A DNA stretch of 64,000 nt from Synergistaceae bacterium (GTDB taxonomy: Bacteria > Synergistota > Synergistia > Synergistales > Synergistaceae), in assembly GCA_030533085.1 (NCBI GenBank), contig JAUNJZ010000006.1, positions 1-64,000 of the forward strand. Direction: 5' to 3'. Positions 8,404 to 16,714 of the stretch are shown here, piece by piece (the first letter of the stretch is position 1; each line of letters starts with the position of its first letter). A model generated the notes under the pieces. The model was not told the origin of the DNA and searched no databases. It was given only the letters and a program-made list of their open reading frames with translations. A program made the position numbers and the translations under genes.

Positions 8404-8440
8404 TATATTATCGTTTAGTTGTTTTCTCTATATTATCGTT
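8404..8440 (+). repeat. Direct repeat TATATTATCGTT x2, probable operator
   Basis: Identical 12-mers lie at 8404-8415 and 8429-8440, 25 bases apart, just before the operon. An inverted copy of the first ten bases (CGATAATATA) is at 8352-8361. Spacing of about two and a half turns is compatible with regulator binding, but no regulator gene is adjacent. Confidence 0.5.
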
Positions 8441-8479
8441 GGGGTAACACTTATGCTGGCTCAAGGAGGGAGAGGGGTC

Positions 8480-8800
8480 ATGGAACTAATCAAGAACCAC
8501 CCGATACTGGAATACGCGCACGGAGAAGAGGTAACGTTCACCTTCGACGGAAAGGAACTGAAGGGGTACGCGGGAGAGCCGATAGCGATGGCGCTGCACG
8601 CGAACGGAGTTCATATTTATCGAGTAACGCCGGAGATGAAGCGCACGCGGGGATTTTTCTGCGCCATAGGCAAGTGCAGCTCCTGCTTCATGGTGGTGGA
8701 CGGAGTCCCGAACGTCCGCACCTGCGTCACGCCGCTTACGGCGGGGATGAAGGTAGAGACGCAGAAGGACAAGGGGCGAGTCCCCCTGGAAGTATGCTAG
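8480..8800 (+). CDS. [2Fe-2S] small subunit of an amino-acid/opine-type dehydrogenase
   Basis: The product is 106 residues. The plant-ferredoxin-like cluster C-x4-C-x2-C-x12-C is seen as CAIGKCSSC and a later Cys in VRTC. This domain resembles HcnA, the small subunits of octopine/nopaline oxidases and archaeal proline dehydrogenase subunits. It should pass electrons from flavin to an acceptor in the complex encoded by the next four genes. The ATG at 8480 is preceded by AAGGAGGG; an in-frame upstream start at 8453 would lie before that site. The gap to the next gene is 15 bases. Confidence 0.85.
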   Translation: MELIKNHPILEYAHGEEVTFTFDGKELKGYAGEPIAMALHANGVHIYRVTPEMKRTRGFFCAIGKCSSCFMVVDGVPNVRTCVTPLTAGMKVETQKDKGRVPLEVC

Positions 8801-8815
8801 GGAGGGATATGTGAG

Positions 8816-9916
8816 ATGAAAAAAGTGTATGAGACAGACCTCCTGGTAATAGGCGGCGGAGCGGCCGGTCTTTGCGCGGCGGCGGAAGCGGCCGGAGCCG
8901 GAGCGCAGGTGACGGTGATAGAAAGCGACCTTCATCCCGGCGGACAGCTTGTGAAGCAGACGCATAAGTTTTTCGGTTCCAAAGACGAATATGCTGGTAC
9001 GCGCGGCTACAAGATAGCGGATATTCTTCTTGACGAGATCAAAGCTCTCGGCGACAAGGTAAAGATCAACTGCAACACGACGGTAACTGGCTGCTATCCC
9101 GAAGACGGCGTATACACCGTAATGGAGGGAGAGGAGAACTACTACCGAGTCAAGGCGAAGAAGACGGTAATAGCGACGGGAGCGCAGGAGCGCATGATCC
9201 CCTTCCCCAACAACGACCTCCCCGGAGTCTACGGAGCGGGAGCAGTCCAGACGCTGATGAACGTCTACGGAGTAGTTCCCGGCAAGCGGGTCGTCATGGT
9301 CGGAGCCGGCAACATCGGCCTCATAGTCAGCTACCAGCTGACCCAGGCGGGAGTCGAAGTCGCGGCGGTAGTGGAAGCCATGCCCAAGATAGGCGGCTAC
9401 TGGGTTCACGCGGCGAAAATAAGACGCCTTGGCATCCCCATCCTGCTGAGACACACAGTAGTCGAGGCGATAGGCGACAAAGTTCTTGAAGGCGCAGTCA
9501 TCCAGGGACTTGACGACAAATTCCAGCTTATAGGCGAGCCTCAGACGATAGACTGCGACATCATCTGCATGGCGGTAGGGCTCACCCCGACGACGGAACT
9601 CTTCTGGCAGGCCGGCTGCAAAATGCAGTACGTTCCGCAGCTCTGCGGCTACGTTCCCTTCAGAGACGGAGCGATGCGCACCAGCAACCCCGACATCTGG
9701 GTAGCCGGAGACGCCTCCGGCATAGAAGAGGCCTCGGCTGCGATGGTAGAGGGGCGCATAGCCGGCCACTCAGCGGCCAAAGCGCTTGGGCTGAAAGTAG
9801 AAGACAAGAAATTTGACGAATACTGGACGAGACTCCACCACCTCCGCGCGGGAGAAGTGGGAGAAAAAATCCTGGCCGGAATCAACCAGGTACTCGTCAG
9901 CGGATGGGAGGCGTAA
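8816..9916 (+). CDS. FAD/NAD(P)-binding dehydrogenase subunit (HcnB/OoxA-like)
   Basis: The product is 366 residues. An N-terminal FAD fold reads VIGGGAAGLCAAAEA with HPGGQLVKQTHKFFGS after it. A second Rossmann motif VGAGNIGLIVSYQLTQ near 160-175 fits NAD(P) binding, and VAGDASGIEEASAAM near 300 is the second FAD contact. It corresponds to the alpha subunit of multimeric amino-acid dehydrogenases and opine oxidases. Its 3' end overlaps the ribosome site of the following ferredoxin gene. It is expected to work with the other four subunits; the substrate is unknown. Confidence 0.85.
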   Translation: MKKVYETDLLVIGGGAAGLCAAAEAAGAGAQVTVIESDLHPGGQLVKQTHKFFGSKDEYAGTRGYKIADILLDEIKALGDKVKINCNTTVTGCYPEDGVYTVMEGEENYYRVKAKKTVIATGAQERMIPFPNNDLPGVYGAGAVQTLMNVYGVVPGKRVVMVGAGNIGLIVSYQLTQAGVEVAAVVEAMPKIGGYWVHAAKIRRLGIPILLRHTVVEAIGDKVLEGAVIQGLDDKFQLIGEPQTIDCDIICMAVGLTPTTELFWQAGCKMQYVPQLCGYVPFRDGAMRTSNPDIWVAGDASGIEEASAAMVEGRIAGHSAAKALGLKVEDKKFDEYWTRLHHLRAGEVGEKILAGINQVLVSGWEA

Positions 9917-9918
9917 AA

Positions 9919-10443
9919 ATGGGCTGCGCATGCAACTGTGAAGACAAAGAGAAACTATTCAACAGCGGAATCCTGGTGGAACACATAGAGGGAGCGATCC
10001 TTCCGCCGCGAGAGAAATGGGAAGCTAAAAAAGGCGGATACGTGGTAATAGAATGTCCGAAACGCATCCCCTGCAACCCCTGCTACACCAGCTGCCCGAC
10101 CGGGGCTGTGCTTCCCTTTGAAGACATAAACGACACGCCGAAAATAGACTACGACAAATGCACCGGCTGCGGGATATGCGTATCGAGATGCCCCGGACTT
10201 GCCTGCTTCGTGATAGACCTGAGCTACGCGGCGGACAAGGCTGTAATCAAACTTCCCTACGAGCTTCTTCCGCTGCCGGAAAAGGGCAAGACAGTGAAAT
10301 GCCTGGACCGCGCCGGAAAAGAGATAGCGGAGGGAGAAGTCCTTGCCGTGACCGAACCGTCGAAAGACAAGACCTACGTGGTAAGCGTCGTGATCCCCAA
10401 AGAGCTTGCCGACGATATCCGTGCTGTGAAGGTGGTGTGCTGA
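9919..10443 (+). CDS. Ferredoxin-like subunit, two [4Fe-4S] clusters
   Basis: The product is 174 residues. Two cluster motifs are visible: CPKRIPCNPCYTSCP (C-x5-C-x2-C-x3-CP) and CTGCGICVSRCP (C-x2-C-x2-C-x3-CP). An N-terminal CACNC could hold a further metal. The C-terminal part (about 110-174) is a separate beta-rich region with no family I recognise. It probably relays electrons between the flavoprotein and a soluble acceptor. GGGAGG at 9905-9910 supports the ATG at 9919 over an in-frame ATG at 9904. It lies one base from the next gene. Confidence 0.85.
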   Translation: MGCACNCEDKEKLFNSGILVEHIEGAILPPREKWEAKKGGYVVIECPKRIPCNPCYTSCPTGAVLPFEDINDTPKIDYDKCTGCGICVSRCPGLACFVIDLSYAADKAVIKLPYELLPLPEKGKTVKCLDRAGKEIAEGEVLAVTEPSKDKTYVVSVVIPKELADDIRAVKVVC

Positions 10444-10444
10444 G

Positions 10445-10714
10445 ATGGCCAAAGCAAATGTTATTTGCCGCTGTGAAGAGATAGAGATAGACGAAATAAG
10501 AAAATGGATAGCGGCCGGTTATACTGAATTTGACGAGCTGAAACGCATACTGCGCGTCGGCATGGGTCCCTGTCAGGGACGCGGTTGCCGCGAGATCATA
10601 CTGCGCGAGCTGGCCCGCGCCACCGGCAAGCCTCTCGCGGAGGTGCGTTCGGGAGTGATCAGGCCGCCTGTGAAGCCGATAAAGGTGAAGCTCCTTGCGG
10701 GCGAAGTGGATTAG
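10445..10714 (+). CDS. BFD-like [2Fe-2S] protein
   Basis: The product is 89 residues. CRCEEI and, after about 35 residues, GPCQGRGC give the C-x-C...C-x4-C pattern of bacterioferritin-associated ferredoxin (BFD) domains. In related oxidases this domain is fused to or partners the FAD subunit. Here it is a stand-alone gene between the ferredoxin and the DAO-type gene, so it is most likely a structural subunit that carries an extra [2Fe-2S] cluster. Confidence 0.85.
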   Translation: MAKANVICRCEEIEIDEIRKWIAAGYTEFDELKRILRVGMGPCQGRGCREIILRELARATGKPLAEVRSGVIRPPVKPIKVKLLAGEVD

Positions 10715-10725
10715 GAGGTATAGCC

Positions 10726-11874
10726 ATGACTGTAAAGACTGCTGATGTAATCATAGTTGGCGGCGGCGTGCATGGGGCGTCTACCGCCTATGAGCTCGCA
10801 AAGGCCGGCGTCAAGACGGTGCTTTTTGAAAAAGAATATCTTTCCTCCGGCGGCTCCGGCCGTTCGGCGGCGGGTCTGCGCCAGCACTTCGGCACAGAGG
10901 TGAATCTGCGCATGGCGAAGTACAACCTCTCCGTATTCCCGACGCTTGAGGAAGAGCTCGATACCGGAATGAAGCTGGAATTCACGCAGTGGGGCTATAT
11001 GTGGGTAGCCTATTCCGATTCCTGCATGGAACAGCTTAACAAGAATGTAACGCTGCAAAAGAGCCTCGATATCCCCTCGGTGATGATGACCCCCGACGAG
11101 ATACACGAGCACTGGCCCTATCTGAATCTTGACGGCATACTCGGCGCGGCCTTCTGCGGCGACGACGGCCACATAAATCCGCAGACCCTCACGATGGCCT
11201 ACGGACATGCCGCGCGCAGACTCGGCGCGGAGGTAAAGACCTATACGCCGGTGGCGAAGCTGCTGGCGGAAAATGGCAGGATAAAGGGCGTAGTCACGGA
11301 GAGCGGAGAGGAATGGCACGCGCCGAAGGTGCTGCTGACGGCGGGGCCGTGGTCAACGCCGCTCGCGGCTACCGTCGGCGTGGAGCTTCCGGTCTACCCG
11401 GAGCGTCACAATATCCTTATCACTGAGGCTGTCGAGGTCTTCAACTGCCCGATGGTGCTCTGCCTTGACGACGGAGCCTATTTCAAACAGTGCCCGAACG
11501 GAACCTTCATGTTCGGCCGCGACGACCAGGGCGAGCCGCACACGGTAGAGGCGGGAAACAGCGCGAAGTTCCTTGAGGGCGTGACGAAGAGCGTCATCAA
11601 GAGGATACCGGCGCTGAAAGGCGTTCGCGTCGTGCGCCAGTGGTCAGGCCCTTACGACAATACCCCGGATCACAACGCCATCATCGACTGGACGCCGGTC
11701 GAAGGGCTGCTCGTCAACTGCGGATGGAGCGGCCACGGATTGCAGTTCGGCCCGTCAGGCGGCCGCGTCTGCAAGGAGCTGCTGATGGGAGAGACGCCGT
11801 TCGTTGACCTGCACAGATTCCGCCTTTCAAGATTCGCGGAAAACGACCTCTTCTTCGAGCCTGCGTTCATCTAA
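10726..11874 (+). CDS. FAD-dependent oxidoreductase, DAO family (catalytic subunit)
   Basis: The product is 382 residues. The start VIIVGGGVHGASTAYELAKAG is the FAD-binding fold, SGGSGRSAAGLRQHFG is typical of sarcosine oxidase beta/proline dehydrogenase chains, and GWSGHGLQFGPSGGR is the C-terminal FAD contact. This is the likely amino-acid-oxidising subunit, acting on a secondary or D-amino acid (proline, sarcosine, an opine). GGAGG at 10714-10718 fixes the ATG at 10726; an upstream in-frame start at 10585 would overlap the BFD gene. It is last in the operon, followed by a strong terminator. Confidence 0.88.
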   Translation: MTVKTADVIIVGGGVHGASTAYELAKAGVKTVLFEKEYLSSGGSGRSAAGLRQHFGTEVNLRMAKYNLSVFPTLEEELDTGMKLEFTQWGYMWVAYSDSCMEQLNKNVTLQKSLDIPSVMMTPDEIHEHWPYLNLDGILGAAFCGDDGHINPQTLTMAYGHAARRLGAEVKTYTPVAKLLAENGRIKGVVTESGEEWHAPKVLLTAGPWSTPLAATVGVELPVYPERHNILITEAVEVFNCPMVLCLDDGAYFKQCPNGTFMFGRDDQGEPHTVEAGNSAKFLEGVTKSVIKRIPALKGVRVVRQWSGPYDNTPDHNAIIDWTPVEGLLVNCGWSGHGLQFGPSGGRVCKELLMGETPFVDLHRFRLSRFAENDLFFEPAFI

Positions 11875-11898
11875 GAAAAAACTATCCTTTCAGAAGCG

Positions 11899-11931
11899 GG
11901 GCGGCGGTCTTTGTACCGCCGCTCTTTTTTT
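11899..11931 (+). terminator. Rho-independent terminator of the dehydrogenase operon
   Basis: gcggcggt (11901-11908) pairs with accgccgc (11915-11922), followed by TCTTTTTTT. Confidence 0.9.
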
Positions 11932-12014
11932 GCGCCGGCGGGAAGCCGCGGCAATTTACGGCGCGCCGTCCGCTGCGCGCGGATGACGGCGCTTCACTAA
12001 TTTTCGTTAACTGC

Positions 12015-12023
12015 TGTTATAAT
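12015..12023 (+). promoter_or_regulatory. Extended -10 promoter of the rplI-dnaB-secretion array
   Basis: TGTTATAAT is a perfect extended -10 element about 46 bases before the GTG at 12070. No clear -35 is visible, as is common for extended -10 promoters. It is the only strong promoter-like site I found before the long co-directional gene run. Confidence 0.55.
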
Positions 12024-12069
12024 ATGTGGGAGCGCGCGGCGCTCTTGTATCTGATGGCGGAGGTTTGAC

Positions 12070-13029
12070 GTGAAAGGTAAAATACTCTTTGAATGGTTTT
12101 TCTGGATATTGCTCAGCATCTTGATGTTCGCCGCCGGCATGGATATCGCCTTCCTTTCGCCTGCCGTTATTCTGGCGGCTCCAGCGCCGCTGCTGATACT
12201 GACCTGCCGTCAGGGGATACGCGAGGGGGCGCTCGGCGCTCTTTTCGGCACGGTATTCGTCTTTGCCTTTATGGGGGCGGCGACGGCTTTTTTATATAGC
12301 TGCGAGTTCGCCCTGCTCGGTCTTCTGATGGGAGGGCTGATGCTCAAGGCGAAAAGCGGCGCTGACTATATCCTCTCCGCCGTCGCCGCCTCTGTTGCCG
12401 TCAAGATCGTGCTGATGGCGGTCTTTCGTTACGCGGCCGGCGTCAATCCCTTTATGGTCACGCCGGAGGCTGCGGACGCGCTCGTCTCTTCCGTTTCCGG
12501 CGCTCTCTCTCAGGGAGGCGTCTCATTATCTCAGGAGGCGGTAAAGAGCTACGCGGAAACGATGGTTCAGACTGTGGCTCTGATGATGCCGTCGATGCTG
12601 ATTCTTTTCGCCGCGTCGGACAGCATCGTCGGCTATGCGGCGGCGCGGCTTTATTTCAAGCGAATGGGCGGCTTCAAGGTTCCCGCTCTTCCGCAGTTCG
12701 CGCACTGGCGCTTCCCGAAAAATATTTTCTGGGCGCTTATGGCCGCCCTTATTCTGGATATGGCCTCAAAGGCCTTTCCCGATGAAGGCGTCTACAGAAT
12801 GCTTTCTGTGAATCTGATGGAGGTGCTGCGCGGAGTGTTTCTCGTAGAGGGGCTTTCCCTGACGTGGTATTTTATGACCTCGTACAGGGTAAACAGGGCG
12901 GTGAAGATCTTTGTTACGATCATCTGCGCGCTCTTTTCGCCGGTCTCCTACATTCTTTCGATGCTCGGCATTTTTGATATATGGTACGATTTACGCAAGC
13001 GCGTTAAGTTAAGGAGGAAGGATATATGA
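12070..13029 (+). CDS. DUF2232 (YybS-like) integral membrane protein
   Basis: The product is 319 residues with about eight predicted membrane segments, for example FFWILLSILMFAAGMDIAFL near the N-terminus and IFVTIICALFSPVSYILSML near the C-terminus. DUF2232/YybS proteins are often encoded next to rplI, which supports the assignment. Function is not established; transport has been suggested for the family. GGAGG precedes the GTG start. Its stop overlaps the ATG of rplI by four bases (ATGA), indicating translational coupling. Confidence 0.75.
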   Translation: MKGKILFEWFFWILLSILMFAAGMDIAFLSPAVILAAPAPLLILTCRQGIREGALGALFGTVFVFAFMGAATAFLYSCEFALLGLLMGGLMLKAKSGADYILSAVAASVAVKIVLMAVFRYAAGVNPFMVTPEAADALVSSVSGALSQGGVSLSQEAVKSYAETMVQTVALMMPSMLILFAASDSIVGYAAARLYFKRMGGFKVPALPQFAHWRFPKNIFWALMAALILDMASKAFPDEGVYRMLSVNLMEVLRGVFLVEGLSLTWYFMTSYRVNRAVKIFVTIICALFSPVSYILSMLGIFDIWYDLRKRVKLRRKDI

Positions 13030-13472
13030 AGGTTATTTTAAAACAGGATGTGGCCAGGGTCGGTAAAAAGGGAGAACTGCTCGAGGTCTCCGACGGCTAC
13101 GGACGCAACTTTCTGATAGGACGCGGGCTGGCTGACGAGGCCACCCCCGGGAGGGTGCGCGAGTATCAGGAGCAGCAGAAGGCCCAGAAGGCGAAGGACG
13201 ATAAGAGGCAGAAGCTGGCCGAGGAGCTTAAAAAGAAGCTGGGCGGCAAGGTCGTCAGCGTCAGCGTCAGCGCCGGAGAAGGCGGCAGACTCTTTGGAAG
13301 CGTCACGTCGGCTCAGGTCGCGGAGGCGCTCGCCGCACAGTTCGGCTGCGATATCGACAAAAAGGATATCCGGCTGGACGATTCCGTCAAGCAGACCGGC
13401 TCATTTACATTCAAAATAAAGCTCTATCCTGGGATAGACGCGGAGATGACGCTGAAGGTGGAGAGCGAGTAG
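13026..13472 (+). CDS. rplI: 50S ribosomal protein L9
   Basis: The product is 148 residues, the normal length for L9. The N-terminal rRNA-binding domain reads MKVILKQDVARVGKKGEL and GYGRNFLI; a long Lys/Gln-rich connecting helix (about 45-75) links to the C-terminal domain with GRLFGSVTSAQVAEAL. L9 binds 23S rRNA at the L1-stalk side. It overlaps the DUF2232 gene and is followed four bases later by dnaB, the common rplI-dnaB pairing. Confidence 0.97.
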   Translation: MKVILKQDVARVGKKGELLEVSDGYGRNFLIGRGLADEATPGRVREYQEQQKAQKAKDDKRQKLAEELKKKLGGKVVSVSVSAGEGGRLFGSVTSAQVAEALAAQFGCDIDKKDIRLDDSVKQTGSFTFKIKLYPGIDAEMTLKVESE

Positions 13473-13475
13473 CTT

Positions 13476-14828
13476 TTGGATAACAACTCGCCCGTCGACA
13501 GAATACCGCCCTTCAACCTTGAGGCCGAAAGGTCCGTCCTTGGCTCGTGTCTTCTTGACTCTGACGCTCTCAACGCCGTCATAGAGGGGCTGAAGGCGGA
13601 GGACTTTTACGACCCGCGCCACCGCAGGGCCTTTGAGGTCATGGCGGCCATGTCCGAAAAAAATCTCGCGGTGGACGCTCTCACTTTCAGGGACGAGATA
13701 AAAAAGCTCGGCTTTGAAGAGCGTCTTGGCGGTCTTTCTTTCATAACGTCGCTTACGGAGGCCGTCACCACTACGGCGAATATCGAGTATCATGTCGGCA
13801 TTGTCCGCGACAAGGCCGTTCACCGCGCCCTTATCGTCGTCGGCAGCGATATATCGAAGCTCGGCTTCAGCGAGGAGATAGAGGTAGACGACGCGCTTGA
13901 GACGGCTGAGCAGCGCGTCTTTGAGATATCGCGGACGGGACGCACGACGAATATCCGTTCTACCCGCGAGGTCATCAACACGGCTATGTCTGACATCGAG
14001 AAGCGGCTGGCCGGCGGCCTCGCTATAACGGGGACTCCGACCGGCTTCAAGGATTTTGACAGCATGTCCGCCGGGCTTCAGCCGGGGGCGCTCTATATAC
14101 TCGCAGCCCGTCCTTCGATGGGAAAGACGGCCTTCGCCATCAATATCGGCCAATATGCCGCGATGGAGGAGAATATACCCGTTCTGATATTCAGTCTGGA
14201 AATGTCGGCGGAGCAGATTGTGCAGAGAATGCTTTCCTCCGAGGCTAAGGTTAACCTGCGGGAGCTGTTCGAGAGCAGGCGGCAGCACAGCGAGCAGTGG
14301 GAGGCGCTGAAAAAGGCCGCCGGCAAAATAGAGAAGAGTCCTGTCTTTATCGACGACAGCTCGCCGCTCAATACGCTTGAGCTGCGCGGACGCTGCCGCC
14401 GCTTCTTTTCCCGCTACGGCGAGGGGAAGGGACTTATTATTATTGACTATATGCAGCTGATGCAGTCGGCTCGCCGTATGGAGAACCGCACGCAGGAGGT
14501 CTCGGAGATATCGCGGACGCTGAAAAGCATAGCGCGGGAGTTCCGCGTTCCGGTGCTTGCGCTGTCGCAGCTATCCCGCGAGGTCGAAAAGCGCGAGAAT
14601 AAAAAGCCGCAGCTTTCCGACCTGCGCGAGAGCGGATCTATAGAGCAGGACGCGGATATGGTCATCTTCCTCTACCGTTCCGCCTATTACGCGCAGGAGA
14701 AGGATTCCAACGACGCGACCGCCGAGGTGATAATCGCCAAGAACAGAAACGGCCCGACCGGAAAGGTCGATCTGGTGTTCTTCCGCGAGTACGCGCGCTT
14801 TGAGAGCGTATACGGATCTAAGTATTAA
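13476..14828 (+). CDS. dnaB: Replicative DNA helicase DnaB
   Basis: The product is 450 residues. An N-terminal DnaB domain (PPFNLEAERSVLGSCLL) joins a RecA-like ATPase: Walker A RPSMGKTAFA near 210, Walker B LIIIDYMQL near 322, and QLSREVEKRENKKPQLSDLRESG with the arginine finger region. It unwinds DNA as a hexamer at the fork. The start is TTG at 13476, as the N-terminal match begins there and no ATG/GTG fits. No intein is present. Confidence 0.95.
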   Translation: MDNNSPVDRIPPFNLEAERSVLGSCLLDSDALNAVIEGLKAEDFYDPRHRRAFEVMAAMSEKNLAVDALTFRDEIKKLGFEERLGGLSFITSLTEAVTTTANIEYHVGIVRDKAVHRALIVVGSDISKLGFSEEIEVDDALETAEQRVFEISRTGRTTNIRSTREVINTAMSDIEKRLAGGLAITGTPTGFKDFDSMSAGLQPGALYILAARPSMGKTAFAINIGQYAAMEENIPVLIFSLEMSAEQIVQRMLSSEAKVNLRELFESRRQHSEQWEALKKAAGKIEKSPVFIDDSSPLNTLELRGRCRRFFSRYGEGKGLIIIDYMQLMQSARRMENRTQEVSEISRTLKSIAREFRVPVLALSQLSREVEKRENKKPQLSDLRESGSIEQDADMVIFLYRSAYYAQEKDSNDATAEVIIAKNRNGPTGKVDLVFFREYARFESVYGSKY

Positions 14829-14869
14829 AAATATGGAAAATCCCTTCGCTGAAAAAGGTGATGCAGGCC

Positions 14870-16711
14870 ATGAAGAGAATAAATGAAAAGAACAGTAAAA
14901 AAAACATCCGGAAAGACGGGTGGGGGCTGCTGGGCGATAACCGGCTGCCGCTTGTTCCCGGCTGGATATTTTATCCTCTTATTTTTATCTCCCTTGCGCT
15001 GCCAAATCTGATATATTCAGGCGTGAGCTGGTTCGACACGCTCCACATAATGAAATGGGGCTGGACTATGATTCCGGTCGCCTTTATATCGCTTATAGGC
15101 GGAGCTATGCTGGCCGTTTATGGGGCGGAGCGCACAGGTTTCCGCCTTGACCTATTCGGCGGCGTCTGGTTCGGACTGCTGGCCTTCGTCTCTGTGCAGC
15201 CGCTTTGGGCCGACATTTTCGCCTATTCCACCTACATGAAGGAATGGTTCTTCTTCGCGACGCTGCTTGCCGCGTATATCTTCTGCTACAACCTTTTCAC
15301 GTCGGAAAGGGCGCTGCGCATCGTGCTCTGGCTGGCAAATCTCAACGCCGCCGTGAATATCGTATTCGCGGAGCTGCTCATAAGGGAGATGAACGGTATC
15401 TTCCCGCTGATAATGAACGTGCCCGGCAATTATATCGGCAACACGGGACAGCAGGAGATGTTCGGCCTCTGGATGGCGATGGCGGCGATGAACGGCATAT
15501 TCCTGCACATGGTCTATTCGTCCATGGAGCGCGAGGAGCCTCGTTACAGAGCGGTGAAGTACGCTAACCTTTTCATGCTGGCCTTTGTCTCATGGGGGCT
15601 GTGGAATTCCACGACCCGCGCCGGCGTTCTTTCGCTTATCACAGGTACGATTATCCTTTCTATCATTGTCGTGAACTGCCATAAAAGGGAACTGCTGAAA
15701 AAGATAGGCTTCGCCTTCATGGTGGTGTTGCTTATGCTCGTACTCAACCTCTGCACCGGATATTTCGGCTGGAGCCGCGCCTACTCGCTGATCAACAAGA
15801 CCAGCGACATGTTTATGAATCCCACCAACTTCGGCGCGCGGCGCGAGATATGGATAACGAGCTGGAATGTCTACAAGCTGCATCCAATCGGCGGAGTCGG
15901 GCTGGGGCATTATAAATGGCATTACCTTGACGGGCAGAGGGATGCCTTCAAGAGCCATCCGGAGCTGAAATGGCAGTTCACCTACTGGGCGCACAGCGAA
16001 TATTTGCAGTGGCTGGCGGAATTTGGAATTTTCGGCGCTCTGGCGCTGCTGGCCGCCGGCGTGTGGTGGCTCTGGAGCTTTATCCGCGCGCTGACCTTGA
16101 AAAAGGAGCTTTCATATTCCGCGATGTGGGGCTGTTCGCTTATTTTCCTGATATGGTTCGACGCGATATTCAGCCGCCCCTTCCACCGTATCGAAAATGT
16201 GATATGGCTCTCTTTGGCGTTTGCTCTGGCCAATCGTCAGCTTCTTCCCGCCGAGAGCAAATGGATGGAGATACGCCACGCTTCGGTCTACCGCATTCTT
16301 GGCTTTTTCATGGCAGTGGTCGCCGCTGCCGGAATGGCTTTCTTCTACTCCGGCTGCCGTTCGGACAAATCTCTGCGCGCCGCCTCTATGACGACCAACG
16401 CCTCGCTTCAGGCCTACAGGATAAATGAGGCGCGCAAGAGCCTGATGGGACGCGACGACGCGAACGAGCAGCTGGCCTATCACCTGCTGGCTGTCGCTAA
16501 CGTCACGAAGAAGCCGGAGGATATGGCGGCCGGTATCGAGCAGCTTTACCGCAGCTTCAGAACGAAGCCGCAGGCAAAGCAGCTGATGGAGCTTGTCAAC
16601 CTCGCCCAGCGCACCGGCAACGCGGATCTTCTTAACAGGCTGCTCCCATATCTCCACCCGAGCGCGTACAGAATAGAAAACAGCGGCGGCGCGGGGGCTG
16701 TTTCAAAATAA
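14870..16711 (+). CDS. O-antigen ligase / PglL-like membrane protein
   Basis: The product is 613 residues with ten or more membrane segments in residues 25-475, then a soluble helical tail (about 490-613) that looks repeat-like. The Wzy_C/WaaL signature is in a large loop: GGVGLGHYKWHYLDGQ and then AHSEYLQWLAEFGIFGAL. Members move lipid-linked glycan to LPS or to protein. It is the first gene before the pseudopilin genes with only three bases between them, so a PglL-type O-oligosaccharyltransferase acting on pseudopilins is attractive, but that is inference. ATG at 14870 is favoured over the GTG at 14858 because AAGGTG lies at a normal distance. Confidence 0.75.
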   Translation: MKRINEKNSKKNIRKDGWGLLGDNRLPLVPGWIFYPLIFISLALPNLIYSGVSWFDTLHIMKWGWTMIPVAFISLIGGAMLAVYGAERTGFRLDLFGGVWFGLLAFVSVQPLWADIFAYSTYMKEWFFFATLLAAYIFCYNLFTSERALRIVLWLANLNAAVNIVFAELLIREMNGIFPLIMNVPGNYIGNTGQQEMFGLWMAMAAMNGIFLHMVYSSMEREEPRYRAVKYANLFMLAFVSWGLWNSTTRAGVLSLITGTIILSIIVVNCHKRELLKKIGFAFMVVLLMLVLNLCTGYFGWSRAYSLINKTSDMFMNPTNFGARREIWITSWNVYKLHPIGGVGLGHYKWHYLDGQRDAFKSHPELKWQFTYWAHSEYLQWLAEFGIFGALALLAAGVWWLWSFIRALTLKKELSYSAMWGCSLIFLIWFDAIFSRPFHRIENVIWLSLAFALANRQLLPAESKWMEIRHASVYRILGFFMAVVAAAGMAFFYSGCRSDKSLRAASMTTNASLQAYRINEARKSLMGRDDANEQLAYHLLAVANVTKKPEDMAAGIEQLYRSFRTKPQAKQLMELVNLAQRTGNADLLNRLLPYLHPSAYRIENSGGAGAVSK

Positions 16712-16714
16712 CAG

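Larger units (their letters stand above)
8082..8479. other. AT-rich control region upstream of the dehydrogenase operon
   Basis: This 398-base gap is far AT-richer than the flanking genes. It contains a short frame with a strong ribosome site (8196-8231) and three copies of a TATATTATCG element. No RNA gene is evident. It is probably the regulatory region of the five-gene operon that begins at 8480. Confidence 0.6.

Noticed and set aside
8443-8456. Sigma-54-like GG-N10-GC element before the dehydrogenase operon
   Set aside because: Spacing fits, but the start of transcription would fall inside the ribosome site at 8463-8470, and the -24/-12 boxes are otherwise poor.
8486-9769. 427-codon minus-strand frame across the [2Fe-2S] and FAD genes
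   Set aside because: No motif or start signal, and both plus-strand genes have clear cofactor motifs.
10585-10725. In-frame upstream extension of the DAO-type gene
   Set aside because: It lies within the BFD-like gene, adds no conserved sequence, and GGAGG at 10714-10718 fixes the ATG at 10726.
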